64,000 nucleotides of DNA. It comes from Nothopassalora personata. Lineage: Eukaryota; Ascomycota; Dothideomycetes; Mycosphaerellales; Mycosphaerellaceae. Shown here one piece after another: positions 40,076-53,200 of this stretch (the stretch's first letter is position 1; each line of letters starts with the position of its first letter). Where the stretch lies: contig CM066292.1 of NCBI GenBank assembly GCA_033816765.1, forward strand, positions 5,270,001-5,334,000, written 5' to 3'. The notes under the pieces were generated by a model. It was not told the origin of the DNA. It was given only the letters and a program-made list of their open reading frames with translations, and did not search any database. A program made the position numbers and the translations under genes.

Positions 40076-43000
40076 GCGTAGATCTACGCCTTCCTTAGCT
40101 ATGTTAAGTAGCTTTACGAAGTGCTTATGCTTTTATAGTAGTAGTAGCTTAGTAAGCCTATCTATAGGCATGTCGTTAGTATTAAGATACCGAATCTCGA
40201 TATCTCCTCGTTAGTCTCTCTAGCGGAGCTAATAGTAATAGATGTTAACATAGCGTAGCTTAGTATTAAGCTTTTACCCTTACTAGTTAATAAGTCGAAT
40301 AGTCTAGGTGTTATTACAGTATAGGTGTATGCACTAGTTAAACTCGAGATAGATCTCGGCGAAGATACGTTCCTACTAGATTAGCTCTAATGCCGCTTAT
40401 AATAGGCTAAGGAGTTCGGCTTCGGTTAAGGACTTAGTAACAGTAATCTACTTAGAGGCTTTATAATCGACTAGTCCGCCGAATAGCATAAAGATCCATC
40501 CGCTAGAGCTAGTCCTATCGACGTTTATGCCGTAGGAGGTATCTAATGCGCTAAAGAATTCATAGTTCTTACCGAGATGTTTAGGCTAACTATATAGGCT
40601 AGTAATGTGCTTACTAGAGCTATATACAAGGTAGAGGTTCTTAGTCTCTAGGAGGTAGCGTAAGTACTAATCCGTAAGCTTTAGATGTATGTCCGTTAGC
40701 TTAGTTAGGTACTACGAGAGCATAGATAGGGAAAAGGCGATGTCTAGGCGTGTATACGTTACTACGAAGTTTAGAGACCTAATGCGTTATTAGTACGTAA
40801 GGATCTTTATAGCGTCTACGACGTAACCCTCGGGTACCGTCTAGTCGAGGTGTTAATCCACTAGCACATTAGTCTTACGTACGCTAGTAGATATGCTAAA
40901 CTTAGCGGCGAGCTTCTCTATGTAGTCCTCTTATAAGAGCTATAGTAATCTCTTTTGCCGGTCTCGTGTTACCTTAATTCCTAAGAACTAGGTTAGATCT
41001 CCGAGCTCGTATATCTCGTATGCGTTAAGAAGCTATTACTTAATGTGTACCGTATAGGCCTTATTCTTACGATAGTAGAGCATAACTAGGTCGTCCACGT
41101 AGAAGAAGAACATAACCTTATCATTATAATAGATACACTTAGAGTCTAATAGGGGAACTAGACCTAAAGAGGAGAGCGTTGCAGTAAGGGAGTTATACTA
41201 AAGGATAGGGGATTCCTTAAGTCCGTAGAGAGCCTTAATTAGTTTAAGAGCATAGCTAGATCCATCCGATAGTCGGTCGATTCTAGGAGGTGGTTATAGG
41301 TATATAGTGTACGGCAGGTCCGAATTTAGAAAGGTATTTATAACATTAAACTATTTAGCTTCTAGGTCGAAGCTTGCGGCTATAGCATAGTAGAGGCGGA
41401 ATATACTTACTAGCAGTATAGCGGCGTATGTATCTAAGTGTGTGCCCTATAGATCGCCTCTTACGTATAGCCGGGCCTTAAAGCTCTTTAGCATGCTATA
41501 CTTATCTAGCTTGTACTTGTACACCCACTTTAGCGGTAGTAGTAGCTAAAGTCCCTCCTCTTCTTACTAAGCATTATAATCCTTCTCTTACTAAGTTACC
41601 TATTTAAATGTGCTAGTAGAGATTGCCTTAGTAAACTTCTTAGCTATAGCTTTACGCTATTATTAGGCGAAGCGGTGCTTTATAGCGGTACGGTAGTTTA
41701 GAGGTTCGGGCGGAAGGTCATCGCGGTGCATCGACGTAATAGTATTAATACGGCGTAGAGGAGAGAAGTCGCGTGTACGTTCGGATCGAAGGACATTATA
41801 GTACTTACGGCCTAGATAACGAGGTCTCTAGCGGATGCCCGCTATCTAGCTAATAATAACGTTAGTAACTATAATATTGTGTAGAGCATAGTAGAAGTAG
41901 GCCGTTCTAAGCCTCTTCCTAGTATCGGTAGGGGTGTAGTTAGAATTAGGGGAAAACTTATCTATTTAACTAAGTTCTTCGAAGGGGATTGCTAAAGGAG
42001 GAGCGGTAGCGACGTCTAGAGTCGTCGAAGCATCTATGTTCGAAGCATCTATGTCTACTATAATCTCCTTACGGTCTTCCTCTATAAGTGCATCTATTAA
42101 TTACTACTTAAAGTCGTTAATGTACTATTAAGACGCGTTACTATTAACCGCGTTGTTTTAATAGCTGTTATTGTAGTCGGAGTTCTCTATGCTCTTATTA
42201 GTCGATAGTTCGACCCCGGATTTAACCTAGTCTCGTAAAAGTATAGGGGTTATAGCGTCATTTAATGACGGCTAATTAAGTGGCTAGAAACTGCTATTAC
42301 CTTTAGGTTAGTTAAATGTTACTAGCGCTCGGTATTGTAGCTAGTGTAGTTCATGCCTAAGTAGTAATTGTTAATAGGCGTGTTAACGAGGGTTTTAATA
42401 GAGCGGCTACTATTAAGCCTATTCTTCCACCCCCTCGGCCTATGCTATGTCCTACTTATAGTGAGCTACATATAGGTCGTAGTACTGTTTAGGCTCTTTA
42501 GCCGGTTCTACTATTACGATGTTCTTAATAGGGGTTAAGTAACTAGTAGTGAGAATTAATAGGTCGTAGAACGTAGTCTTATTAAAGAGGACGTCCTTTA
42601 CCCGTATAACCCTATCTTTCGATAGGTCCCACACCCTATAGATGTTAGTAGAGTCGTAGCCTATAAGGTATCCGATAAGTGCTCGTTCTTTAAGCTTCTT
42701 AGTCTTACCTAGTTAAGTAGTGCTATAAATGTATACGTAGGCTAGGTAGCCGTACACTACTATATGGCCTACATTTAGTACCCTGCCTATTGCTAATTCG
42801 AAGGGAGTCTTCTAGCCTTTTAATTGGATTAGTGACCGCTAGAGAATGTAGACGGTAGCTGCTATGCATTTATTCTAGAGCTTTTTAGGTAGGCGAGCAT
42901 AAATGCGGATTGTGCGAGACATCGTAATAATGACGCCGCCCGCTCGTTCTACTAGGTCCTAGTTAGACGCGTAGTTAGTAGTGTTGTGCTACTCAATTTA

Positions 43001-45300
43001 ATTGTTATTAATGGTTAAGCGGAAGGCTGTGCTAATAGCTACTTTATTATCGCTATAGAAGTAAACAAACCTACGCCTAATGAAATTGATAAAGCTAAGT
43101 AGGCTATTAAAGTAAGCTAATACTAATGGTTAGTCCCTATTCTTAATAGTAAATTGAAAGTGTCTATAGGTATCCAAATCGTAGAAATGAACTAGGTAAC
43201 GATTACTATTATATACTAGTATGAACTTAGCTAAATCCATAGCTACGTACCTATAGGGAGTCATTGCCCTAATTAGCTTAGTCCTATTAAACACTTTATG
43301 TGCCTTAGCTAGGCTACATGCTCTATAATGTATAGTAAGGGGTGCCTTAGGTGCATTAGGGTTAATGACTACCCCCTTAACTCTAAACGGAAGCTAGTTA
43401 ATGCGTTTAGCGCTAATATAGCCGAAGATTTAGTACCACTAGCGGCCTAAGAGCTTACGGTGTTTAATGGGGGTCCTACTAGACGTTACTACACCTTTAG
43501 TGCCCCCTATACTGTTTATTACTACCATAACGGTACGGTCGCCGTTAGAGTCCTAAATAGGCGGTATTTAGATAGTATTACCCTTACTAATTGTACTAAT
43601 GAAGTGCGCTGTGCGCTACTTCTTAGTAATCTTTAGTAGGATGCTCCCATTATTGCTCGATAGCTATTTATAGACTATCTCTAACTAAGGCGGTATAACC
43701 ACCTTAAAGAAGGGGATTGTGCTAGTAGGGCGGTGTAGGTCTATTAATTTCTTGTTATTGTAATAGACTGAATTAGTACGTCCGTACCACTAAAGTCTAG
43801 CCGTCTCTATACGTAAGTAGGAGATAACGTTCACATAAAAGCCTAGGTAATAGGCTACATCTAATAGGGTGAATAGTATCCCCTCTATCTTTATACGAAC
43901 CTTACCCAATGCGGCAATAGGGAATGTCGTAGTTCCGGCTTAGATTAATAATGTGGTTAGGCGCTCTATAATGAATTCTACGCCCTACTAGTTATAGTAA
44001 TTAATAACATAGGTGTCCGAGCAGTTATTGTATACCTAGTAATCCCTAAAGTTAAAGCTCAATTAGCTTATTGAGCTCGAAAGGACAGTGAGACTAGTGA
44101 AGCCGTGCAGTGCGGCCTTACCCTTAGCAATTGCCTTATCTCGTTCCTTATCCGTGCGCCTATTACGGTTTAATACGCCTAGTAAGCGTTTACTATTATC
44201 GCCTAAGTAGTAATTAATAAACTGCTTCTAGCACTTCTTCCACTACTTAGAGCGCTAATCCTTTAATGGACGCTTCTTAGGGTTAACTACACCGTATAAA
44301 TAGAGGTTCTTATAACAACTCTCCTTAGGCTTGCCGGTAATGTTCTAGTAGCCGCTTAGCCTATCGTTATTATTACTGCTCTTTCCTTTGTTTATACCGT
44401 TACTACGGTTACGACTCTTATCGCCGCGGCTACGACGACGGTCGTTATTATTATTATCGTTCCTACCGACTATACCTACTATAGGCGCTAGTAGTAGAGG
44501 CTCGTCCTCTACTAAGGGTTCGCCTATAAAGGTTACGAAGACTAATCGACCGTTCGTAGTAACTAGGGTAGTGTCGCGTATCTATTCGAGGTATCGCTCG
44601 GTAAGCTTACTAAGCGAGAGCTTATTACGCTTCCACTCGTTATATAGTAATACTCTATAGGTAGGAGTTTTCTACTATATCGTAAGTAGGAAGTGTCGTA
44701 GTAGGTCTCCGTACTCGGTATAGTTATAATCTAGCATCTTAGTCTATAGCACTAGCTAGTCTAAACACTAGTCGTCGACCCTTCGGGCCTAGCTCTTCTA
44801 AAGCCTATTTAGCTCTAGTGTAAGCTATCGCTTACGTAATATATCATTTAGTCCGTACTAATCCTTTAGAGCCTAGACCTTACCTCTAAGGGTGCGTTTA
44901 CTATACATTAGCTCCTAGCCTAGCTCTATAGTAGTCCTAATTAGGTAGGTAACTAATTTGGACCTTACGGACGTAAAGATGTTATACATCCGCTACCTAC
45001 GGTCGGCGTCTAACTAGCGGAGCTTAATAAGCTCCTTGTCTTTAGCCGTAGCGTCTTTAGTAGTGTATGCTAATTAGATTTGCTCGAACGTTAAGTATAC
45101 CGGCTCTATTAGCTCGGCGGTAGTGTCGTTCGGATCTATATACTTCTAGATGTTTAGAGACTTAGCGTAGAGCTCTAACTAACGGTTAAACTTGTTCTAT
45201 TAGTTATAACTCTTAAGAACGATAGTAGCGTGCGGTAAAGCACCGGTACCACCGGGTGTCTTAGTAGTCGCTATAACGGTGTTAATAGGCCTAATGAAAG
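40076..45300 (-). pseudogene. C3 gag-pol (RIP-degraded)
   Basis: Minus strand, right to left. Gag lies at about 44000-45350. Integrase and the post-integrase linker follow, with an open 60-codon piece at 42452-42634 (MWDLSKDRVIRVKDVLFNKT, a copia signature). RT has YVDD intact at 41090-41101, unlike the other relics. RNase H (ALDTSYGINVDRTSSSGWIF, TVTKSLTEAELLSLL) and the copia C-terminus (LNTNDMPIDRLTK) end near 40080. Numerous TAG/TAA stops. Confidence 0.75.
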
Positions 45301-45453
45301 TTCCTATAGGTCTACTAGGGTCACTGCACTACTGTATAATAGTTATTAATAGGATAATAATAGATCCCACTAGTTTTTAATAACGATACAAAATCTGCTC
45401 TAGGGCTTCGTTTTATGTAGCGAACGTTAGTAAGCGCCTATCGGGCTTATAAC

Positions 45454-45659
45454 TATTACGTTATAAGTGGTTAGAAGTTATAAAATAGGCTTATAAAGGT
45501 GTTTTAAAAGTAGATAGTAGATTATATGTATCTAAGCTAGAATTGAAGGGGCTGCTTATAAAAAGGCTATAGGTAACTAATTAATGTCACCTAATTCTTA
45601 GCGGCTACTACCTTAGGTTTAATTAGGCTATAGCGCCGGTGCACGCTTAGATCGTAACA
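45454..45659 (-). repeat. C3 5' LTR
   Basis: 206 bp. The adjacent 45440-45453, read on the minus strand, is GTTATAAGCCCGAT, the presumed primer-binding site. Confidence 0.88.
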
Positions 45660-45664
45660 CCCTT

Positions 45665-45984
45665 AGGTCTAACTTACCCTAATTTCATTTAGGTTTAATT
45701 AGACATTTAGGTAAGCTAGCGGGACCTAGTATAGCTATTAAGATATATACTACGTAGTTAAGCATTATAAGCGTAGTATTAAGGCAACAATTCAATTTAT
45801 ACCTCTCGAGTAGAGGGCATAGGGGTTTAGGTCCGCTAATCCTCTTATTTTATCTAGCTACTACGCTACTCGTTACGTAACCTAATTTCACGGTCCCGGG
45901 ACCGGCAAATACCTCTACTTACATAAGCGCCGCTCTATACTACTATAACTCGGACAGGCCTACATAGGGTAGTTAGTAGACATT
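45665..45984 (+). repeat. BG2 5' LTR, second part
   Basis: Aligns base for base with the rest of the BG1 LTR apart from RIP-type changes. The palindrome is retained at 45885-45910, but its neighbour GTCACGTGAC has become GTTACGTAAC. Confidence 0.85.
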
Positions 45985-46039
45985 ATTTTAGTAGTTAATA
46001 AGGGGGGTATTAAGTATATACCCGGTAGCGTATTAGCAT

Positions 46040-46245
46040 CCAGTTTATAAGGTTAAAATCACGGTTTAAGGTCTAAGGTTCACGGTTAAGGTCATTACGG
46101 TTCAAGGTCCAAGGTTTACGGTTAAGGTTATTACGGTTTAAGGTCTAAGGTTTACGGTTAAGGTTATTACTTAAGGTTAAGGTTTAAGGTTCAAGGTTCA
46201 CGGTTAAGGTCGACTAAGGTCGAAAACACTTAAGGTCTAAAGTAT
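46040..46245 (+). repeat. BG2 leader minisatellite, AAGGTC/CACGGTT units
   Basis: Repeated units of the type AAGGTC-AAGGTTTACGGTTAAGGTTATTACGGTT, roughly 40-45 bp, several copies with small changes. The BG1 leader (25880-25990) has only about one and a half units in the opposite orientation. Confidence 0.75.
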
Positions 46246-49200
46246 TTAGTAACAATTACGGTCACAAGGTCCTATTAAGTAACAACTAGTATTAGTACAT
46301 TCTAAAGTAAGTACTACGTAATAATAGATACGGCTACATTACTAGAAAAACTTAGCACCTTTACTGATATAGGTAGAGGCTACGAATAGCCTATAAACCC
46401 CACGAAAATGGAAGGGGATCTATAGGGATTCTATCCCTTACGAGGGGATGGAGGAATCGGAGGAAGGGGAAACACCTAAATCTAGTAAAGAAGGGAGAAG
46501 CGGAACTAGCGCCGCTAAATTAGGTATAGGTATAGGAACGAATAGCACAATTGGAATAGATGCTATAACTGCCCTCTTTAGACGATTAGTAGTAGTAATG
46601 GAAAACGCTAGCCCTCGCTTTCCACCTCTAGGAGGTGCTAAGAATCCGTTCTTTAATAGTACTAATGCTACTAAGTTCTAGGAGCGGTTTAGCAACCTAA
46701 TAGACTAGTATCCGCCTCGGGCATCTATTAAGAAGGATGATTTCTAGGGTAGGTTTAAGCGCAATTGCGAAACTACTATCCGGCGCGTAGTTGTAAGGCT
46801 GCCTAGGTAGCTTACTAACAAGGCACGTTTTAGGAGGGCGTTCTTATTAGAGTTCTTAAGGTTTAACGCCTACTCGATGTTAGGGAGTCGGGAATATCTT
46901 AAGGAGATTATTAGGGCGTAGTAAGGTAAGAGGCCTAAAGAATAAGATGTAAAGGAATTCATCCGCCTGTTTATATCCTTAAGTGACCTAATTGAACCTA
47001 AGGATTTGGATAACAGCTCCCGGAGTCGCCTCCTCCTTTAGGGATTGCTAGAGAGAGTCGCGAAAGCGGTCTATAAGGCTTACGGGCTTTACCTAAAGCA
47101 ACCTAAGAAGTTTAGGGACTTTTAGAGGATCCTCGATAAAGCTACTAGCATCGTAGATAGTAAGGAGGGATAGAAAGCTATGTATATAGATTTCCCTCTT
47201 ACTTTACCTTAGCTATACCGCTTAGTCGTAAAGCAAATGCCGCGCCTTAAGCCTAAGATTAACACGCTTAAGAAGGCCACTTCTAGGACTGTTATTAATA
47301 ATGACCTTATCTAGAAGGTAGCTAAAATGAGTATACGTGCATACTAGCGCGGTCACGTCGCGGACGCGGGTGCCTTCTACCCGAGCGAGAATTAACGCTC
47401 TATGTAACCGGAGAGGCACGACCTAGATACTAAACTATAGGTTTACGTAATGTAGCGTCCCCTATCGTAGAATCGCGAGCAGTCTAAAGCGATAGATAGC
47501 TGTTACTATAACTGTAGCAGTTCGAAGCACTAGGCTAGTAATTATAGGGCGATAAGGTCCTTAATATCCCGGGGCTACGTACACCTCGCTCGAATAACTA
47601 GTAGTATCTAGGGAAAGAAGGCGATCCGCGTCCTACTAAGTTTAACTTTCGGAGGGACTATAGTAAACCGAAACTACTCTACATGCTCCCTCTACTCGAA
47701 GAACATTATAGGCCGATCGAGTTTAATAACTAGTATGAGATTTCTACACTACGTAAGTAATAGATAGGTAGGGACTACACTAGGGTAATAAAGGTTACGC
47801 CTCCTAATTATTCTAAGCCCCCTCCTAACTTTAGGCATTTAATGGAGTATAGCCCTTAGGACGCACGGTCTAGGTAAACGGAGAAGGCTACTAGTACATA
47901 TTAGGTCTCATTCGGAGAAAGTAAAGTAGAGTAGGCGGTCGACTTAGGCGAGCTTAACGAGGTATCTACCTATCCTATGTAGTCTAATAAAGTGAAAGGG
48001 AAGGTACCCGTAGGCACTCTAAAGAACCCGTACCCGAGGACCCGGTCCTTAGCCTAGGATCTACGAGCCCGAGCTAAGGATACTAAGAAAGTTCGCCTAC
48101 AATTGGAATAGGAGATCCGGTAAGCTAAGATTAACTAGTAGGAGGTTAAAATGATTAACGAAGTTAGTACTTAAATAAGCGAAACTCAATCATTAGCTAA
48201 ATCCGGGGTAACCCTAGGAAGGGGAAATAATGCCTAAGTAAATAGATTAGGGAACGATGCTAATAAAGGACTACCTAAGGATATGCCTATTAGTCCCGTG
48301 AACGCCCCCTTCGCACAAAGGAAGCGTATATAGAATGCTAAGACTATAAGGATTAACAACTACGTCCGACAATATAGTTTAGCTAGTAATAGCCCGGTTA
48401 TAAAGGAAGAGGGTATTATCTACTAGATTAATTAGATCCTCTAGATAACGTTTCCTAATGTGAACGCCTAAGATTAGTTTCGATATAGTCGCTAGTTCGA
48501 GGCTACCCTCTTCGGTCGCGTTACTAACACCCCTGCTCTTTAGGAGAAGCTCGCTATAGTACGACGCCTTATAGGAAAGGACCCTAAGGTTCGCACTAGA
48601 TAAGTAGTTACCTATAAAGGTGAACCTAAGTATAATGAGGAGGTCTTCCGCGAAGATAGTTAGGCCTAGTATGTCGGAGTGTATTTAACTATGCTTTACT
48701 CTAAAGGAGCGGTCCCTACTACTAAGCTCTATAAGGACGTTAAGAAAATCGGGCTCTCTAGTGTCCTTAATAACTTTACTATAGTCCCTAGTCCTTAGGT
48801 AGTAGCGGAGTTCGGGATAAATAAGAACTAGATTAGGTACCTAATTAACGAGGGTTCCGAGGTAAATATTATCGGCTAGAGGAACGCTTATAGATTTAGG
48901 TTACTAGTAATGTCGAGTACTTAGCTTACCTTTCGAGGTGCTAGAGGGCGGGCCTAGTTTAAAGGTGTTATAGGTAATTTAGATGTTTAGGTATTTAGGG
49001 TTCACTACTAAATAGACATGTTTATCTCCTCGGATCTAAACTTACTAACAATCCTAGGACGTCCGTAGGCCCGTAAGGTGCGACTCACTACCCGTAACTG
49101 CGATAATAGTTTATAGGAGGGGACTATTACTAGCCGTAAAGGTAAAAGTGTTATATTTACTGCCCTAGTTAGCTCGGATAGGTATAAGATCCTTTAAGAA

Positions 49201-49326
49201 CTATTAAAAGCGTTAGGAAATGGAAGGATAGGTTAAGTTACGGCGCTTAACCTACCGACTTACTAAAGCTGGATTTAATAAAATCGGTAAGGTTCTCGTA
49301 CTATCTCGGAGAAACCTCGGACTTTA

Positions 49327-49352
49327 ATTTACCGGTCCCGGGACCGGTAAAT
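49327..49352. repeat. Perfect 26-bp palindrome in BG2 pol
   Basis: Same half-site ATTTACCGGTCCC as in BG1. The palindrome is intact here although surrounding CA/TG sites are mutated; it contains no CA or TG itself. Confidence 0.75.
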
Positions 49353-49918
49353 AGCTATAGTAAGGAAAACGGATACGACTACGACACGACGCATCTATAG
49401 GACGACACGACGTATCTATAGGAACCCGGTAAGGCTCTAACGCCTAGTAACCATTTAGCTCACTTATTAGGATTGCTTAGGACTACTAGAACAAAGGAAC
49501 GAGTTATAGAAATTGGAATAGGCGCGTTTAAGGGAGATTCTATCGCTAACGTTTATTTAGTTTAAGGGGATTAGCCTTCCGAGATCCTAAGGCAATCTAC
49601 ATTAAATGCTTAGGCACGGAAGTAATAGGTAGGCTAACATATAGCTAATATTAGGATGCCGCAGGTCTTTACGATGTATAAGCGTAAGGCGGACAAGAAG
49701 AAGCTAGTAGACGCGAGCGTTTACGAACGCCTAGAATCACGAGTTAAGGGAGATATAGAATGGAAGCGTAGGGCGCTATACCTAGAATCTAGGATGCCTA
49801 AAGAATAAGGTCCGTTCGATAGGAAGTACTTAACTAAGAAATTCTTAAGTCTTAAGCGAGGTAGCCGGATTACGCTAGAACGACTTACCTTAATTAAGGT
49901 TAGTATTACGCTATTACT

Positions 49919-50165
49919 TGTTAAGTTAAGACCTTACAGGATACGTAGTTAGCAGCGGAGTGGAGTAAGAGATCAATCTTCAACTAGCTAATAGCTACAG
50001 GGCATGCAGCAATATATTAGGAACTAATGTATTGATTGTGTTAGATGTCTATCTAAGCTAAAGGGGAGAGAAGGTGTCTTCCGACAAGCTAAGTTATCGT
50101 GGATGCCTTAGGCTATTAGATTACAACCTAACTGTTAGCTCCCCTTAAGATGCTATATCTTAACA
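49919..50165 (-). repeat. C2 3' LTR
   Basis: 247 bp, TGTTAAG...CTTAACA, partner of 55285-55531. Confidence 0.9.
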
Positions 50166-50299
50166 CTCCTACTCATCTTATATAGGAGGTTACAGTCTGC
50201 TCTTCTCCTGTTAGTAGTATTTAGACCTCTATAATAGGTTGAGCTAGCTTACAAACCTCTAGAAGTGTAGACTAGTCTTTAGCTTTATGAACCTATCTA

Positions 50300-53200
50300 C
50301 AACTATCTTAGATGTTAGGGTGTACTTAACAGTAATAAGCCTTCTCCACTAAAGTTTCCTAATAGCATTATAGGCAATATTAATGTGCTTTAACTTGTTA
50401 TAAACATGTGCATCCCTTACTAGGGTAAGGGCAGCTTAGTTGTCACCTCTTAATTAGACTAGTCTTAAGCTTAATACAGTCTCCTAGTTTCTAGTAATCC
50501 TTGGTTAATAGGAACAGTCTCCTACTAACTCTAGACAGTCTATCTCCCTTAGCAGTGAAGCTAGGAATTGGGATTGCTTTGCACATGCATTCATAGCTAT
50601 ATATTTAGCTTCTATTATAGATGTTGCTATAGACTTTTGCTTCTTACTCATCTAGGAGACTAGTACCCTATAGAGGAAGAAGACATACCTAAGGATAGAG
50701 ACTCTGTCTACTTTGTCTATTACATAATCAGAGTTATAGTATCTAACTAGGTATCCTTCTCTATACCTAGAGAAGACAAGGCTAAGATTAGGATATAACC
50801 TTAGATATCTTGTAATCTTCTTTAAAGCCTTTATATAGTAGGTAGATAGGTCACTTATAAATAAGCTTATCCTTCCTAGGGCAAAAGCAATATCTAGCCT
50901 TGTAATTGTTGCTAGCCACATCTATGTACTATTAATACTCTAGTACTCTGCCTTATTACACCTCTCATCTATGTAGCTTAAAGGTTTAAGAGCCTTATAG
51001 CTGTCTATAGGTGAGTGTGTAGGTACTGCCTTCTTATAGTTCATCCCTATCTTAGCAAGGTTGTCCCTAATAAAGTGTCCCTAGTTAAGTTTTAGGATTC
51101 CTCTCCTCCTGTCCCTTATAACTCTTATGCTAAGGATCTTTTTAGGTTCACTAAGATCTTTAATCTTAAAGACTTTACTAAGTTCTCTTTTGAACTAGAG
51201 AACATCTGTTAACTTTAGTGCAGCAATTGGAATGTTATCTATATGTGTGAGAATTATAATCTCTTTTTCCTTATAAATAAGTAGGCATGGATCCACCTCT
51301 AACTGTGTAAATCCAATCTCTCTAAGCTTTAATATATAGAGTTGATTCCAATCTCTAGCTACTTGCTTAAGTCTATATAAGCTTTTAAGGATCTTAATCA
51401 CTATGTTTAGTAGAAGCTTAACTCCTAGTAGTAGTAACATAAAGATGTCTTTATAGAGGGTGCTTTCTATAAACGCATTATTCACATCCACTTAGTAAAG
51501 ATAGAGATCCTTCTTGCACACAATAGCTATAAACACCCTAAGGGTGTCCTATCTAACTATAGGCGCAAATGTCTCTATAAAGTTAACACTAAACTTCTAT
51601 AAAAAGCCCCTTACAACTACCCTAGCCTTGAACTTTTTAATGGCTCCACTAATGCTTCTTTTAACATTAAAGACCTATCTTAACGTAACTAAGTTTGCTC
51701 CTTTTAGTAGAACAGCATTCTCCTAGGTGTTGTTACTCTATAGAGTATCTAGCTCCTTCTAGATTGCTTCCTTCTAAAGGTGTCCCCATTTCTTGTTATT
51801 TATAGCATCCTTATAGGACTTTAGAATTGGGATCTCTTACTTGTATGCAATAACTTCTACAGTTACTACAAAGACTATCTCCTTAACTTCTTCTAGGAAT
51901 TCACTATCCTATAGTACTAAATTATCTACTAATTGCATAGCTATAAAGAAAGCTTAGTAGTAAGTAGTAAGGTTCTCTAAGAGGTCTATTGCTTCTCCTA
52001 CTTTAGTAGCTAGTTTAGGTATAGGGACTATGGATCTTAGGGCTTTCTGTTTCTATTTATAGCCCTTAACATTATAGTTAGCCCTCCTCTTACTAAGGGA
52101 TGATCTAAGAGTAGTTACTTATGTCCTAGTAACATTCTTTTCCTAGAGATCTAGTAAGCTTATCTTAATTGGCTCATCGATTTTCTAAAATTCCCCTATA
52201 TTCTTTAGAGGCTAGGGAAGTTGCATAAACAGCTTTCTTAGCTAGGCTGTTACTAGGCTACTCTACTGAATAATTGAATAGTGAATAGGTTACTCTAAGG
52301 CTATGTCCTTCCTTAGCCTCCCTAAGGGTCTCCTAGCTAGTGCATTACTTAATAGATTCAATTTTGTAACATTGAGATCTATATCACCTCTAGGTTAATC
52401 CTTAAAGAAGTCTATATGTGTGTGTTTTTTTATAGCTTTTATGTCTAGTTCCTAAAAGAGCTAGGCCTTAGCTGTGTTTTTAACGTATCTAATAAATACT
52501 ACTTCTTTGCCTCTATTCATTAGTTTATTACTTCTTGCCTAATAAGGCTAGGATCTGGTGTCTATGTAGACAATAGCTTTGTATCCCTAAACCTTTAAAT
52601 AGTTGATAGTTAGCTTAATACTATTAAAGGCTTTATCTAGTAAAACCTTGAACCTATTATAGTCTAGACCATTTGGTAGTTTGTTCCTTATGTAGGTTTA
52701 GGCTTCTAGTGCTTTAGGCTAGAATTCAATTAGCATCTTAGCCTCTTTAAGCATTGCCCTTATAGAGTCTTCTAAGGTTTGTATTAACCTTTTAACTAGT
52801 CCATTTTAGAGCGAGTTATATGCCTTAGTATGCTCTAGCCCAATTCCCAAATCCTTCTCCCACTGCTTAACTAATGTAATAAGTTCCCTTACATTATTAA
52901 GCCTAACTGCTTTCAACTGTGCTAATGATTTCCTCTCTACCTTAATCTTCTAGTTCTAGAGAGTAACTAGAGCATCTTCTCTTTTCTTAAGAGGATAGGT
53001 CTACTTTTTTCTAGAGAAGTTATTAACAATCTTAAGCTAGTATTTGAACCCTAGCCTTAATGTTGGCAGTAGACTACATATGTTAATAGATACAAGGGCA
53101 AGTCTTTTAGGTCTTCTCTTAGTAACTTTGCCTTTGTACTTTTTCATCTTTACTATTAAACACACTCTATACTAGTGGAAGCTATCCCTAGGAATAGGAA

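Larger units (their letters stand above)
38442..45659 (-). mobile_element. C3: RIP-degraded Ty1/copia element in the BG2 LTR
   Basis: LTRs of 206 bp at 38442-38647 and 45454-45659 (TATTACG...CGTAACA, a TG...CA pair with 7-bp inverted ends before RIP). The target duplication is perfect: CCCTT (38437-38441 and 45660-45664). Coding strand is minus: a copia-type primer site next to the right LTR, pol in copia order, RNase H end near 40080. An unusually long 1.4-kb 3' region precedes the polypurine tract (AAGGGGGTG) and the left LTR. Confidence 0.9.

Noticed and set aside
46040..46245. Telomere-like GGTTAAGG repeats
   Set aside because: The unit is longer and irregular, lies inside the BG2 leader, and corresponds to the GACCTTGA repeats of BG1; not a TTAGGG array.
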